A DNA stretch of 64,000 nt from Epiperipatus broadwayi. Lineage: Eukaryota; Onychophora; Udeonychophora; Euonychophora; Peripatidae. The notes under the pieces are model-generated. The model saw only the letters and a program-made list of their open reading frames with translations. It was not told the origin of the DNA and did no database searches. Positions 1 to 10,870 of the stretch are shown here, piece by piece. The position numbers were made by a program, and so were the translations under genes. The stretch spans positions 4,358,877 through 4,422,876 of the forward strand of contig JAQFVV010006216.1 of NCBI GenBank assembly GCA_028023455.1, given 5' to 3'. Positions within the stretch are counted from its first letter, which is position 1. Each line of letters starts with the position of its first letter.

Positions 1-587
1 GCAGCTTCCACTGATAAAGCACTGAAACTTTTTACCATGTTGTTTTACAATTAATCAATTATACATATGAAGTCATGTTCATTGCAGATATATAATGAAG
101 ACTTCCTATATGTAGATAATTATCTAAATGATTAATAAAACTTATTTTTAAACATAATTTATAAAGCAACATCTTTTTTTGCAGATATATCTGTACTTAA
201 AGACCAATTACTTACATCATAACTTGGAAATTATAGTAAATTGTTATCTTTTATAGTAAAATGGATCCAAAAGTTTACTTAAAAGTTTTTTTTTCTTTTG
301 TTATTTATTTTGACTCTGAAATTGTTTTTTTTTTTTTAATAAATTCTTTTTATGATTATTAAATTTGATTCTTGCCAACTTTAATGAAGATTAAAAAATA
401 TTAGTGCATAAGATCCATATAATTGCTGAATATATATATTCAACTGCAATATATTTATAAATGTGTGCATTTGGTTGTATCTACCATTGCCAAGAATATA
501 ATATATTCATCTTAATATAGCTCCAAAACAGATTCTAGAATAAATTGTGTTATTAGGATGGAATGCAATGACAAATTAATCACCAAT
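1..587. other. AT-rich non-coding sequence
   Basis: I see no coding region or known repeat here. The stretch is AT-rich with short poly-T runs. It probably belongs to the intron downstream of the last readable exon of the minus-strand hydrolase gene, because that exon ends in a splice donor and no further exon is visible. Confidence 0.5.
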
Positions 588-908
588 AATGATAATAAAA
601 CAATACAGCTGTTGTTACTGACAGAGACAATAATATTTTATATAATATTAACAAATAAATAATACATAAATGCCGAGCACTTTCGACCTACGTCCTTAAC
701 AAGATAATAAACTGCATAAAAAAAAAAAAACGATAAACATCAAAATGGCTATTCTGTAACATTCATTTTGATGTTTATTGATTAGTTTATTGCCTTGATA
801 AGCCCTTAGGTTGAAAGAGCTAGGCATTTATATATTATTTATTTGTTAATATTATATAAAATGTTGTCTTTGTTAGTAACAACAGCCATGTTGTTTTATT
901 ATTATTTC
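588..908. repeat. Foldback (inverted-repeat) element, MITE-like
   Basis: The left arm (about 588-747) reads as the reverse complement of the right arm (about 764-908), around a 16-bp loop. Matching blocks include the run around 741-747 against 764-770, the motif ATTTATTTGTTAATATTATA and the outer GTTGTTTTATT. The arms are diverged, so the element is old. It encodes nothing convincing: a short frame on the right arm is hydrophobic low-complexity translation. The class of origin (hAT or Tc1 MITE, for example) cannot be told because no clean target duplication was found. Confidence 0.7.
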
Positions 909-1006
909 AAGTATAGACAGAAATATTTGTTTATTATATTTATTATGGAATGGAATTGGAAAATGTATGAAGCTAAAAAATTATGTAGAAGAATTATTAT
1001 GACTAA

Positions 1007-1225
1007 TGAACATTTACAGAATAGCCATATTGACATTTATCGATCAGTTTTTTATATAGTTTATTGCCTTGATAATGATTTATGTTGAAAGCGCTAGGCA
1101 TTTACGTATTATTTATTTGTTAATGTATAAAATATTATTGTCTCTGTCAATAATAACAGCCATGTTGTTTTATTATTATTTCTGACATAGTCAAAAGTAT
1201 TTGCTTATTATATTCATCAATAATG
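1007..1225. repeat. Partial second copy of the 588-908 foldback
   Basis: This segment repeats the loop and right arm of the neighbouring foldback in direct orientation. It has the same ACAGAATAGCCAT centre, the same TTTATTGCCTTGATAA block, the same GTTGTTTTATTATTATTTC end and some of the flank. A local tandem duplication of half of the element is the simplest explanation. Confidence 0.6.
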
Positions 1226-1250
1226 ATCAATTGTTATCATTTAATTTTAG

Positions 1251-2808
1251 TATTCTAAAATATTAGAGGATTTGAACTCAGATTTTCAAGCACCCTTCAA
1301 TTATCCACACTATCTCATACAACTGATACACATGACCACACACATATAGAAAAGATTAATAATCACCAATATACATATTTCATGCTAAACCAGCACTCAT
1401 CAGTTGGTCCAGACTATCATCTCTCACACACATATATGTAATCAATGCTCAGTTTATATTAAGATAGCAAATCTTCATACTTTAATGGACAGGCTTCAAT
1501 CCACTGCAACCTCCAACTTTCCAGCCATCCATATCATTGAAAATCTGATGATGAAAACTCAAATCCCAAGCTGATGCTAATATTATTGCCATGCCCATGT
1601 TGACCTGAAGTCACTCTTACCACTCATGTATAGAACAGTATCCATTAAATACATATAAGAGGGATGGACAGGATACAAGCTTGATATGTAAATATTTGAA
1701 AGCCAGGCACTCTTCACAAACCTGGGAGCTTAATTGTAAGTATAGAGGATTTGAACTCAGATTTTTAAGCACCCTTCAACTATCCACACTATCTCATACA
1801 ACTGATACACATGACCACACATATTTGAAAAGATTAATAATCACCAATATACATATTTCATGCTAAACCAGCACTCATCAGTTGGTCCAGACTATCATCT
1901 CTCACACATATATATAATCAATGCTCAGTTTATATTAAGATAGTAAATCTTCATACTTTAATGGACAGGCTTCAATCCACTGCAACCTCCAACTTTCCAG
2001 CCATCCATATCATTGAAAATCTGATGATGAAAACTCAATGATATGGATGGCTGGAAAGTTGGAGGTTGCAGTAGATTGAGCATTGATTATATATATGTGT
2101 GAGAGATGATAGTCTGGACCAACTGATGAGTGCTGGTTTAGCATGAAATATGCATATTGGTGATTATTAATCTTTTCTACGTGTGCGTAGTCATGTGTAT
2201 CAGTTGTATGAGATAGTGTGGATAGTTGAAGGGTGCTTAAAAATCTGAGTTCAAATCCTCTATACTTACAATTAAGCTCCCAGGTTTGTGAAGAGTGTCT
2301 GGCTTTCAAATATTTACACATCAAGCTTGTATCCTGTCCATCCCTCTTATATGTATTTAATGGATACTATCCTATACATGAGGGGTCAGAGTGACTTCAG
2401 GTCACCATGGGCATGGCAATAATATTAGCATCAGCATGGGATTTGAGTTTTCATCATAAAATTTTCAATGATATGGATGGCTGGAAAGTTGGAGGTCACA
2501 GTGGATTGAAGCCTATCCATTAAAGTATGAAGATTTGCTATCTTAATATAAACTGAGCATTGATTATATATATGTGTGAGAGATGATAGTCTGGACCAAC
2601 TGATGAGTGCTGGTTTAGCATGAAATATGTATATTGGTGATTATTAATCTTTTCTACATGTGTGTGTGGTTATATGTATCAGTTGTATGAGATAGTGTGG
2701 ATAGTTGAAGGGTGTTTGAAAATCTGAGTTCAAATCCTCTATACTTACAATTAAGCTCCTAGGTTTGTGAAGAATGCCTGGCTTTCAAATATTTATATTC
2801 TAAAATAT
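1251..2808. mobile_element. SINE-like quasi-palindrome flanked by 13-bp direct repeats
   Basis: Two related units lie in one orientation (about 1264-1560 and 1681-2037), followed by two in the opposite orientation (about 2039-2330 and 2460-2795). The result is a near-palindrome with arms of about 750 bp. Each unit holds a conserved core (TGATGAGTGCTGGTTTAGCATG in part) and a tRNA-like segment with a box-B-like GAGTTCAAATCC. The spacer between units is also mirrored. The whole block is bounded by identical 13-bp direct repeats, TATTCTAAAATAT, at 1251-1263 and 2796-2808. This suggests it entered as one unit. The core-then-tRNA order is unusual for a SINE, so the class is an inference. Confidence 0.75.
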
Positions 2809-3389
2809 AAGTTAATTTCCTTCAGGCAGAAAATTTAACAGAAACAAACACAAACTATAATTTAACCATAATTATCTCTAATAAAATATAAATCCTGTAT
2901 GCAAAAAGTGAACTAATAAAATATAAACTTAATTTTCCTTTATTAACAAACTTCCAGTTTAACAAGTTCAAAAAATCAGGAATCTAGAATGGGAAAGTTG
3001 GCATTGTCTTTTCTTGATATTCTGCTTCCGATGTATATATAAATATGTGTGTCTAAGAGAGATAAGATTGCTGAATTTTAAATAATTTACCTAATATTAT
3101 AATTATAAATAATCATTATAAAAATGTAACACATATACACAAATATATATAACAATATAACATTTCTTGATTCTCTCAGATTACCACAGTAAATAAAGAC
3201 ATTTATCTCTTTTCATTCTAATACAATATATTATATGCTTAACAATCAAGGATTACTAAATAGCTTCACATACATATGTATAAACGTATACATTTATATA
3301 TATAATTACTAAACCTTAAAAATCATTTTTAACTTAAGATATTATTATTAATAATAATTACCTAGTTTTATGATAAAATGTCAAATTAC
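2809..3389. other. Intron sequence, no features seen
   Basis: AT-rich sequence directly downstream, in the minus sense, of the splice donor at 3388-3389. I looked for the continuation of the hydrolase reading frame here and found none, so the next exon should lie beyond position 1. Confidence 0.5.
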
Positions 3390-3574
3390 CTTTACATTGA
3401 TTGAAGTCATGGCTTTTTGAAACAATGGATTTAGACTAAAATAACATCTAAGTACATCAAAATTCTGTGAATCAAAAATTTGTTCTATTGTTTTTGCAAT
3501 ATTAGATTCAGCTTCCCAAAGCCTGGCTACACGATGATATTCTGATTTAGGTAAACCAATATGAAAATCAATTC
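3390..3574 (-). CDS. Beta-lactamase-like serine hydrolase, exon 4 of those visible
   Basis: This 185-bp exon encodes about 62 residues beginning with the second base of a split glycine codon (GIDFHIGLPKSEY...). An acceptor AG lies at 3575-3576 and a donor GT at 3388-3389, read on the minus strand. The start continues the family pattern PLG-I/L-D-F-x-I-G-L-P seen after the YSA domain of class C beta-lactamase-like esterases. The exon ends in phase 0, after a lysine codon. The family's C-terminal third, including the third active-site motif, must follow in exons outside the window. Confidence 0.85.
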
Positions 3575-3772
3575 CTACAGAAACAATTTCAAAAATAACA
3601 TTTCTAATAATGAAATAAATTAACATAAAATATAAAAAATAAAGATGATAACAAATTCAAATATTATTTTTCTTCATTTAATCAATTATCAAAGTAATAA
3701 ATAAATGACTTGATTAATTTTTAAAAATTAAATAAATCATATTCAAAATTAATAAATAAATAAAAATTTTAC

Positions 3773-3998
3773 CTAGTGGTTTTGCAATTTCTTCTTCAAA
3801 AAACTGAGAAACAGTACGTTTTTTGGGATCAACTAATTGAATAAGTTGACTAACATAAAAACCATAAGAAAAAGCACTATAACCAAATTCTTCACCAGGG
3901 GGCCAAGAAGGTTTATTTTCTTCAAGTATTTTTTTCAAAAGAGATGGATTATGAAGATCACTGAGTTCTAGGGGATGTTCAAAACCAATTAAACCTGC
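3773..3998 (-). CDS. Beta-lactamase-like serine hydrolase, exon 3 of those visible
   Basis: This 226-bp exon has an acceptor AG at 3999-4000 and a donor GT at 3771-3772 on the minus strand. It encodes about 75 residues starting AGLIGFEHPLEL and ending EEIAKPLG, with the last glycine codon split to the next exon. It carries W-P-P-G-E and F-G-Y-S-A-F-S-Y-G-F. The Y-S-A is the position of the catalytic tyrosine motif (Y-x-N in class C beta-lactamases, usually Y-H-A or Y-S-A in this eukaryotic/esterase branch). The preceding exon ends in LLSHQ, so the join recreates the family's SHQAGL. The start methionine of the open frame here is internal and not a real start. Confidence 0.9.
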
Positions 3999-5180
3999 CT
4001 TAACAACAAAATAAAAAAACTTTAAATTGTATTAATTAATATAAAATAAATGAAAAATTAAGTATTAATAAAATAAATAATCAAATAACAGTAGTCAAAA
4101 CATCCATAAACCATGCATATGATATGGAGTTCAACCTGACAAATAAAAGTGAGAAATTTTTTTCTAGTTCCAAGCAGGTTTAGGAATTTTTTTTTTCCAG
4201 ATAACCAGCTCATAACCAACACAATAAGCCATTCAATTATTGATAATAAATGGATATCTTGAAATTTTTAACTAAAGAATAAAACAAGAATGGAAAGTGA
4301 AAAAAAATTATGGGTATCACCATTCATAATTATCATACTTAGTAAGTGACTCCTTATTCTCTGTTCATTTCTGTGGGTTGTTAAATAGACTTTTGCTCTG
4401 AAGGAAGCTATTTAACATATGTTTACCTCTTATCTATGTGAATAAGATTCTCTGATTTTCCAGTACATGTGAAATCTTATTATTAGGGCACTAAAAATTT
4501 TTGTTAAATATTTACCTGCATAAATCTTGATATTATAAGTATCTTAATAGCAGTTAGGGTTGCTAAAATTCGTTATCTGCCTAATAAGGCAAGTTCTGCA
4601 CATCAACTTATATCTTCCTATAAGCCTTCATGTACATTGCTTTAATTTTCAGATTCTACTATTATTTCAGACTCTCTTATTTCCTACATATTGTCAATCA
4701 ATTTTTTCTACCATCTTTCCTATTACATTTCAAAGACTTTTCTGATATATCATAGCTATTTATCTTCTAAATACAGTATATACACTTAATTAAATTTGTC
4801 TTTCATTTCAAAATTTCCTCTAATAAATAATTTATTTTTATTTACTTTTTTTAATACTTCATCACTGCATATATCATCTATTACAAAAAAAAAAAAAATC
4901 ATCCATTTTTTTAAAAATTAACTCCATATAAAGCCAGATCCTGAATAAATCATTTAACATGTCTTCAATTTTAAACTCCATAAAATAATATATTTTTATT
5001 AAAAGTTATTCTCATTCTAATATTTTTGATGTTATTGCTACAATCAGTGAACCACTTTCCAAAATATTTAAAAATAATTAACTTGCTTTAAATTTTTTGC
5101 CTAACTATTACTTTTAGGTTTTTAATGATATTCAATGTTTTATACTTAAATGTAGTAATTTTTATTTCAAATTTTCTATA
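3999..5180. other. Intron sequence, no convincing feature
   Basis: AT-rich sequence in the 23-kb intron. A short plus-strand frame at 4560-4745 looks like random hydrophobic translation. I see no recognisable domain, tRNA or clear repeat boundary. Confidence 0.4.
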
Positions 5181-5560
5181 CATTTCATTAATTTTACATA
5201 TATTTTGTAAAGTTTATTCTAAAGAGCCAAAAATACTTCCATATCATCAGCAAAATTAATGCAATGAATTTCGTTAAAATGTTAATTTACCTTCCTTATA
5301 AGTATTTGTTCTATAAGATTAGTTAATTTTAGAATATTTTTGATTCGTGTACAGATTTTGTAGTAATCATTTATTCTTCCCAATCCAAAGCTTTATTATT
5401 TAAAATCTCTGCTAGCATTTATAACAAATACCTTATTAATATGGACAGCAATAAAATCTTTATTTATATATAGCAAATCACTATCTACCACAAAATATAT
5501 TTCTTATTTTCTTTTCAATTCTTCACTCATACCATAAATTTAAACATGCACATTAAAAAT
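5181..5560 (-). pseudogene. Possible degenerate LINE reverse transcriptase fragment
   Basis: On the minus strand, around 5225-5275, the translation reads ...INFADDMEVF..., resembling the F/Y-A-D-D palm motif of reverse transcriptases. Surrounding residues are only weakly LINE-like and are interrupted by stops. The assignment rests almost entirely on this one motif. It could be chance, although other RTE-type copies are frequent in this window. Confidence 0.3.
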
Positions 5561-5589
5561 AATAATTTGTTCTGTTTATTCTACCCAAG

Positions 5590-5745
5590 ATAGCCTTGTG
5601 CGGTTTGGCACAGTGGTACAGTATCCGACTTGGGATTGGGAAGACCCAGGGATCCAGGATCAATTCTGGGGCCCACAGGTCTAATACTTGAATTTCTTAT
5701 TAACTCCCAAGAAAGAAAACCATTATGTTATTTTTTTTTTTTTAT
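5590..5745 (+). mobile_element. tRNA-derived SINE fragment
   Basis: A GC-richer stretch has a box-A-like TGGCACAGTGGTACAG at about 5606-5621 and a box-B-like GGATCAATTC at about 5658-5667, spaced as in tRNA-derived SINE heads. A short body and a poly-T/A-rich tail near 5730-5745 follow. It is not a functional tRNA gene because no acceptor stem closes and the anticodon arm is poor. The parent tRNA cannot be named with confidence. Confidence 0.6.
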
Positions 5746-7136
5746 TAAAGATAAAGATGTAGATTCTAATCATACACAGATAATTAATCAAGAGATAAAT
5801 CATGGACGTAATTCATTACTGGTTTCATCATTAACCTACAGCACATATTTATCATGATATATTAAAAAATTTAAAGACACTTAAATGCTAAAAAATTAGG
5901 ACAATTTTTTTTTTTGTCAACAATATATTATATTAATATCTTAATCTATTCAGTAAAAAAGCAGTCTCATAATAATTTAACATAGATAATCAATTATTAA
6001 TAATATTTTTTGCAACTGGAAAGTACTATTAACAAAAATCACTCATATTCATTGATTACAAATTTTACCATTTTAAATTAAATCTGGATCCCCCATGTAT
6101 CTTATGTAAAAGTCATCTAAAGGATATGATAGACATTTTTCAAACCTGTCCATATTTTGCATATTTATGACAATTCATATTTCACAAGCAAATAATTAAT
6201 TTTAAACAATTGCTTTAAAAAAATTAAAATTTTTAATCCATATCAATGCCATAATAATTATTCACATTCTTAGAACCATGTGGCTTGCTCGATACTCTAT
6301 AATTTTCAACAATAAAAAATACAATGTTCTTAAAAAAAACAATAGAGTGGTATAATACATATTTATGCATTCTAAAATATTTACCCAAAAGTACCATGAG
6401 AAAAATTTGGTAGAACAATATTTTTTGTAGTTGTTCATTATTTTAGAATGATATAAATTATATTTTCATTTACATACAACAAAATCATTTTGTCTGCCCT
6501 CAAATACTAGTCTAATGACTAAATATTTTATAAGCTGCAGATCACATGTCATGTAATTTTTTTTTTCTGTACATATGTTAATACTTGTACATAATTTGCA
6601 ATTAATAAAGTTTATTTTATTTTTAAAAAAATTTACCTTAGAAGGACTCTTGTCTTCAACAAATGATTCCAAAATAATCATATATAATTTTTCATTGATC
6701 AATCTTTTATTTAAAATTCATTTTTCTATATTGTATTTCTATTTTATCTACTCCACCCTTAGAATAATTTTCATTCAGTTTATATAAGTTATGGTAACTA
6801 TCCAAGGTTTAAAAATCATTTCTTCTTAATTTGTGAAACCAGACATTACAGTAGATCTATGCTAAAATACAGCTAGATTCAAATTAATTTTGAAACTTTG
6901 TCTCAGAACAATTATCGTGAAGCATCATAATTCCTTAATCTTGGTCTAACATTACAACAAAAAATGACTATCAATGGTAAGGTCTCTCATTATCATATAT
7001 TATTCTCTGTGACAAGGCAACAATGACTCCCAAAGTAGACCAAATATATCCAGAAAAACTTTTAGCACCTTTGCACAATCCGCTGTCATTTCAGCAGAAA
7101 GCAGAACTAATTATCATATCATAATATAATAAATTA
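5746..7136. other. Intron sequence, no clear feature
   Basis: AT-rich sequence with short spurious frames on both strands (for example 6466-6702 and 6575-6787, which are antisense to each other). No domain, RNA gene or delimited repeat was recognised. Confidence 0.4.
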
Positions 7137-8308
7137 CAGAAATTACAGACCCATTAGCCTTTTATCAGTTTTATACAAAATTTTTACCAAGATAATTACA
7201 ACTCGTCTACAGAGAACATTGGATTTCCACCAACCAAAAGAACAAGCTGGATTTAAAAGTGGTTTTAGTACAATAGATCATATCCAGGTATTGAGAGAAG
7301 TTATAGAAAGGACAAATGAATAGGAGTTGCCATTATGCTTTGGATTTGTAGATTATGAAAAGGCATTTGATTCTATAAACATTTCTTCAGTGATTAAAGC
7401 ATTGGATCATCAAGGTATAGATCCAGGATATTGTCATATTTTAAAGAATATTTATAAAAATGCAACAGCAACAATTAGATTACATAATGCTACTGGGAAA
7501 GTCAACATTGAGAAGGGTGTAAGACAGGGTGACTTTATATCTCCAAAACGTTTTACAGCAGTGCTACAAGAAGTATTTTGTGGATTAAAATGGAAAGCTA
7601 AAGGAGTGAAAGTAAATGGAGATTATTTAAGTCATTTAGATTTTGCGGATGATGTAGTTGTTTTTGCAAATAATGCTTTAGAGCTGCAGGAAATATTACA
7701 AGAGTTATCAGATGAAAGTAGGACTAAAGATAAATGCTAAAAAGGCTAAAGTAATGTTTAATGGATTTTCTCAAAGTATGAAAAGTAAGATTGATTATGA
7801 TGAGTTAGAAAAAGTTAACAGATACAAATATCTTGGTCAGATTATTAATACATATGGAAACATAATGGATGAAATTAATCATAGAATTAAACTTAGTTGG
7901 AGTGCTTTTGGTAGAAATAACTTGATACTAAAAGGAAATATGCCTATGTGTTTGAACAGGAAAGTTTTAATAAATGTGTTTTACCAGTTCTTACTTATGG
8001 ATCTGAGATTTGGACACTTAATAGAAGAGCAATATAGACTTCAGACCACTCAAAGAAATATGGAGAGATGCATGTTGGGAGTGACAAGAAGAGATCGAAA
8101 ACGTAATATATGGGTAGGAGAACAAAAAGGTATTACTGACCTCACTGAAAAAATTAAAAGACTGAAGTGGAGTTGGACTGGACATATTGCTAGAAGAGAT
8201 GATACTAGATGGACAACTGAAATCTTAAACTGGATTCCAAGAAATTGTAAAAAACCCAGAAAGAGACCACATGTGAGATGGATGGATGAATCATTAAGCA
8301 TCACATGA
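7137..8308 (+). pseudogene. RTE-type LINE reverse transcriptase, 5'-truncated and broken
   Basis: Translation begins with the RT entry motif NYRPISLLSVLYKIFTK, then runs through F-V-D-Y-E-K-A-F-D-S (near 7345-7374), a V-R-Q-G-D box and the catalytic F-A-D-D at 7642-7653. It continues into K-Y-L-G-Q-I-I and the typical RTE C-terminus (R-N-M-E-R-C-M-L-G, G-H-I-A-R-R, W-I-P-R-N-C, R-P-x-V-R-W). One in-frame TAG lies at 7321-7323, and a frame change near 7712-7740 separates palm from thumb. The endonuclease domain is missing. The family assignment to the RTE/BovB clade rests on the C-terminal motifs. The copy is dead but well preserved, and fragments of the same family occur at 27.4-33.2 and 56.6-57.2 kb. 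Confidence 0.9.
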
Positions 8309-8580
8309 TCACATGATCCTAAGATCTAGGTGCAGTGCTCTCAGATCCAAAGCTCCTCACTGATGGCCACAAGCCAGAAGCATTCATTGATTACTCTGGT
8401 TGGCACAGGGTGGCAATACTGTATGGAGAACTTTGCTTTGTTATGGATGGATGAAATAAGAAAGTGTGCAGGGGTGATGTAGAAAAGAGAAGCTAAAGAT
8501 AGGAGGAGATGGATTGAACTTGGAGAGACCTTCATCCTGCAGTGGATTGATAATGGTTGATGATGATGCTGAATATAATA
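8309..8580 (+). repeat. 3' region of the RTE element, shared with a repeat at 25.2-25.9 kb
   Basis: The sequence after the RT frame contains blocks also found at 25.2-25.9 kb: GCAGTGCTCT, CACAAGCCAGAA, CATTGATTACTCTGG and ACTGTATGGAGA. It ends near a GATGATGATG run at about 8561-8570, as RTE 3' ends often finish in short simple repeats. It may be the RTE 3' UTR, or a SINE that uses the RTE tail. Confidence 0.55.
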
Positions 8581-9122
8581 AAACAATAAGAATAATGTGG
8601 CGATTTAAACCCACACTTGTAAGGATAGGAATTTTCCATTAATAAGGACTCATTATTATTCCATTGAAATAACAAGCAACAATGCTTTGAAGAATAATCT
8701 GGATTCAAAAAAATATTCTTCAAAAATTATATTAATACAAAAAAAGTCTTTAATACTCCTTAATTTTAATTTATTTTATTTTAAATTTAAATAACTACAA
8801 TTTAATCTATAAGTACTATATTTCTTGCATTCACTAATCTGACATTATCCAGTTTAAATTATGACATTAATGATTATTATTAATTATTTATTAGGCTAGA
8901 CATATTCTTTTATTTAGTCCAGACTTAAGTTTTAAACTTATTAAAGATTAAAATAACTATTTTGATTAAATACAACCATTCAATATCATTAATCCAATGT
9001 CAGCCTTCTTTTTTTTTTTCCATAGGTAATATCTTAAATATAGAGAAAGCTTCTCTTCCACCACACATACTATAAGCACTTTCCAGAAGATCAAGTCACT
9101 ACTCATTTCAGATTGTCTATTA
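8581..9122. other. Intron sequence, no clear feature
   Basis: AT-rich spacer between the LINE tail and the first recognisable gypsy residues. No coding or repeat structure was recognised. Confidence 0.4.
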
Positions 9123-10870
9123 GTACTTTACAATCACAACCTCAATCTAACAATGACAATAAATGCATCCGAGAATGGAATTAGGGTGGTTATTAGTCAC
9201 CTGTCAACAGAAAGAGAACACTCTATAGTATTTATATCAAGAACATTGACCATTACCGAAAGAAATTACAGTCAACTTGACAAGGAACTGTTGGCGATCA
9301 TTGCTTGGGTGCAGAAATTTCATCGATACATCTATGGAAGGAAATTTAAAATTAAAACAGATCATTGCCCACTTCTAGGTATGTTAGCCAATAAAAAAGC
9401 TACAGTAAACCATGTATGCTCATGTATAATTAGATAGTACAATTTGTTGGCAGTTTATGACTAAGAAATGTTATCAGAAGGTTAACTGATCAGACATGCA
9501 GACACTTTATCTTACATTGACCAAACTACAGAAAAACCAAATAATGATATAAAAATCAATTTGTTGGACCAGTGTAAGCCAGAGTCAATTAACAGTAAAA
9601 CTGTCACCAAGTGAACTCTGAAAACAACCAAATATCAAACACTTGTGGGTTGAATTAAAAACTGATGGCCCAGTAAAAGCTCACCATATTTAAATCAAGC
9701 ATTATGAATGACTCATTAACAATTATCAATGTTGAATGGGTGTATGATGAACAGCAACAAAGTATTAATTTCACTTGTAGGCCATAAGAAAATATTAAAA
9801 GTAGTTCATCAAAGACATCTGGTGTGATAAAGGCATTTGCCTGCAGTTATGTATATTGGCTAGATAAGAGTTCTGATATAGAAAGGCACATAAGAAGTTT
9901 CAGATCCTGCCAGTCTACTGCAAATTCTTCCCAGAAGTATATACCATGGCCTAGAGAAATTAAAGCATAGAACCATGGACATATTGACTACTATGGTTCA
10001 ATAATTAGTAATTTAATTCTTGCATTGGTAGATGCTGTCTCAACATGGGTGGAATATAAACTTATAAAAAATGTGAGTGTAAAAGAAACTATTCACCTTG
10101 TAAATGAAGTTTTCACACATCATGGATCTCTGGAAGTACTAGTTTCCAAAAATGGGAGCAAGTTGATCTCAGAAGAATTCCTTTCTGAAAGAACGGGGAG
10201 TGCAACACATACTAGCACCACCATATCACTCAAAGTCAAATGGAATGGCAGAGAAAGCACTGCAACAGTTAAAGTTAGCATTAAGCAGAATAAACTATTC
10301 AAACATCAAAAAAGCTTGAATGCAGCAATGCTGCACCAACATATCATGCCAACCATAACCACCGATAAATCACTGGCAGAAATAAGTGTCCATCCTATTG
10401 GTGAAAAAAAAAAAAATCAGCAAGAACTCCAGAAATTTTGCTGGAGAAAAAGTCTAGATAAGAAGCAGCCTGCAAAAAGTGTGATCAAGTGTCAAATTAA
10501 AAAAGGTCATTTCAAATCAAATAGTGGAAGTACTAACCTTAACAGGAGTAACATATAGATATCATATAAACCATGTCAGAAAAAACTGGACAAATAAATA
10601 TGGATATGAAATGTCAAAAATCATGAGGAGCCAAACAAACCTGAAAGTATTACGAAAGAAAAATGCACAGAATCTCAGGCAATGATGGATATTGAATTAG
10701 AAGAATGTAATACACTGAAACAGCAACTAAACTCTACAGAAAGTGAGACTACTAAGAGACTTCAATGTCATCATCAACTCCCGGCATATTTAAAGGATTA
10801 CGAGTAATGCTCCAGAGAAAATTTTTTAAAAAATATGGACTTCAGAATTTCTCAGGAGTAGAAGAGGGTA
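9123..10870 (+). mobile_element. Ty3/gypsy remnant with RNase H and integrase
   Basis: The frame at 9153-9437 is an RNase H domain of the Ty3/gypsy type (F-I-S-R-T-L-T-x-x-E-R-N-Y-S-Q-L-D-K-E-L-L-A-I, then Y-G-R-K-F and K-T-D-H-C-P-L). Scrambled integrase follows: V-V-H-Q-R-H-L near 9790-9815, then L-V-D-A-V-S-T-W-V-E-Y from about 10025 and V-F-T-H-H-G-S-L-E-V-L-V-S near 10110. The position of the second catalytic Asp reads Lys (S-K-N-G), and several frameshifts follow, so the integrase is inactive. No reverse transcriptase or matching LTR pair was found. The copy is an old fragment. Confidence 0.8.

Noticed and set aside
843-1088. Plus-strand open frame of 81 residues
   Set aside because: Hydrophobic low-complexity translation across the arm and duplicated half of a foldback.
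2010-2324. Minus-strand open frame of 104 residues, with a similar frame at 1681-1866
   Set aside because: Both are translations of the mirrored SINE-like units, which is why they share sequence. There is no sign of selection for protein.
5592-5680. Functional tRNA gene
   Set aside because: Box A and box B are present but no acceptor stem can be closed and a SINE-like body follows, so a tRNA-derived SINE is more likely.
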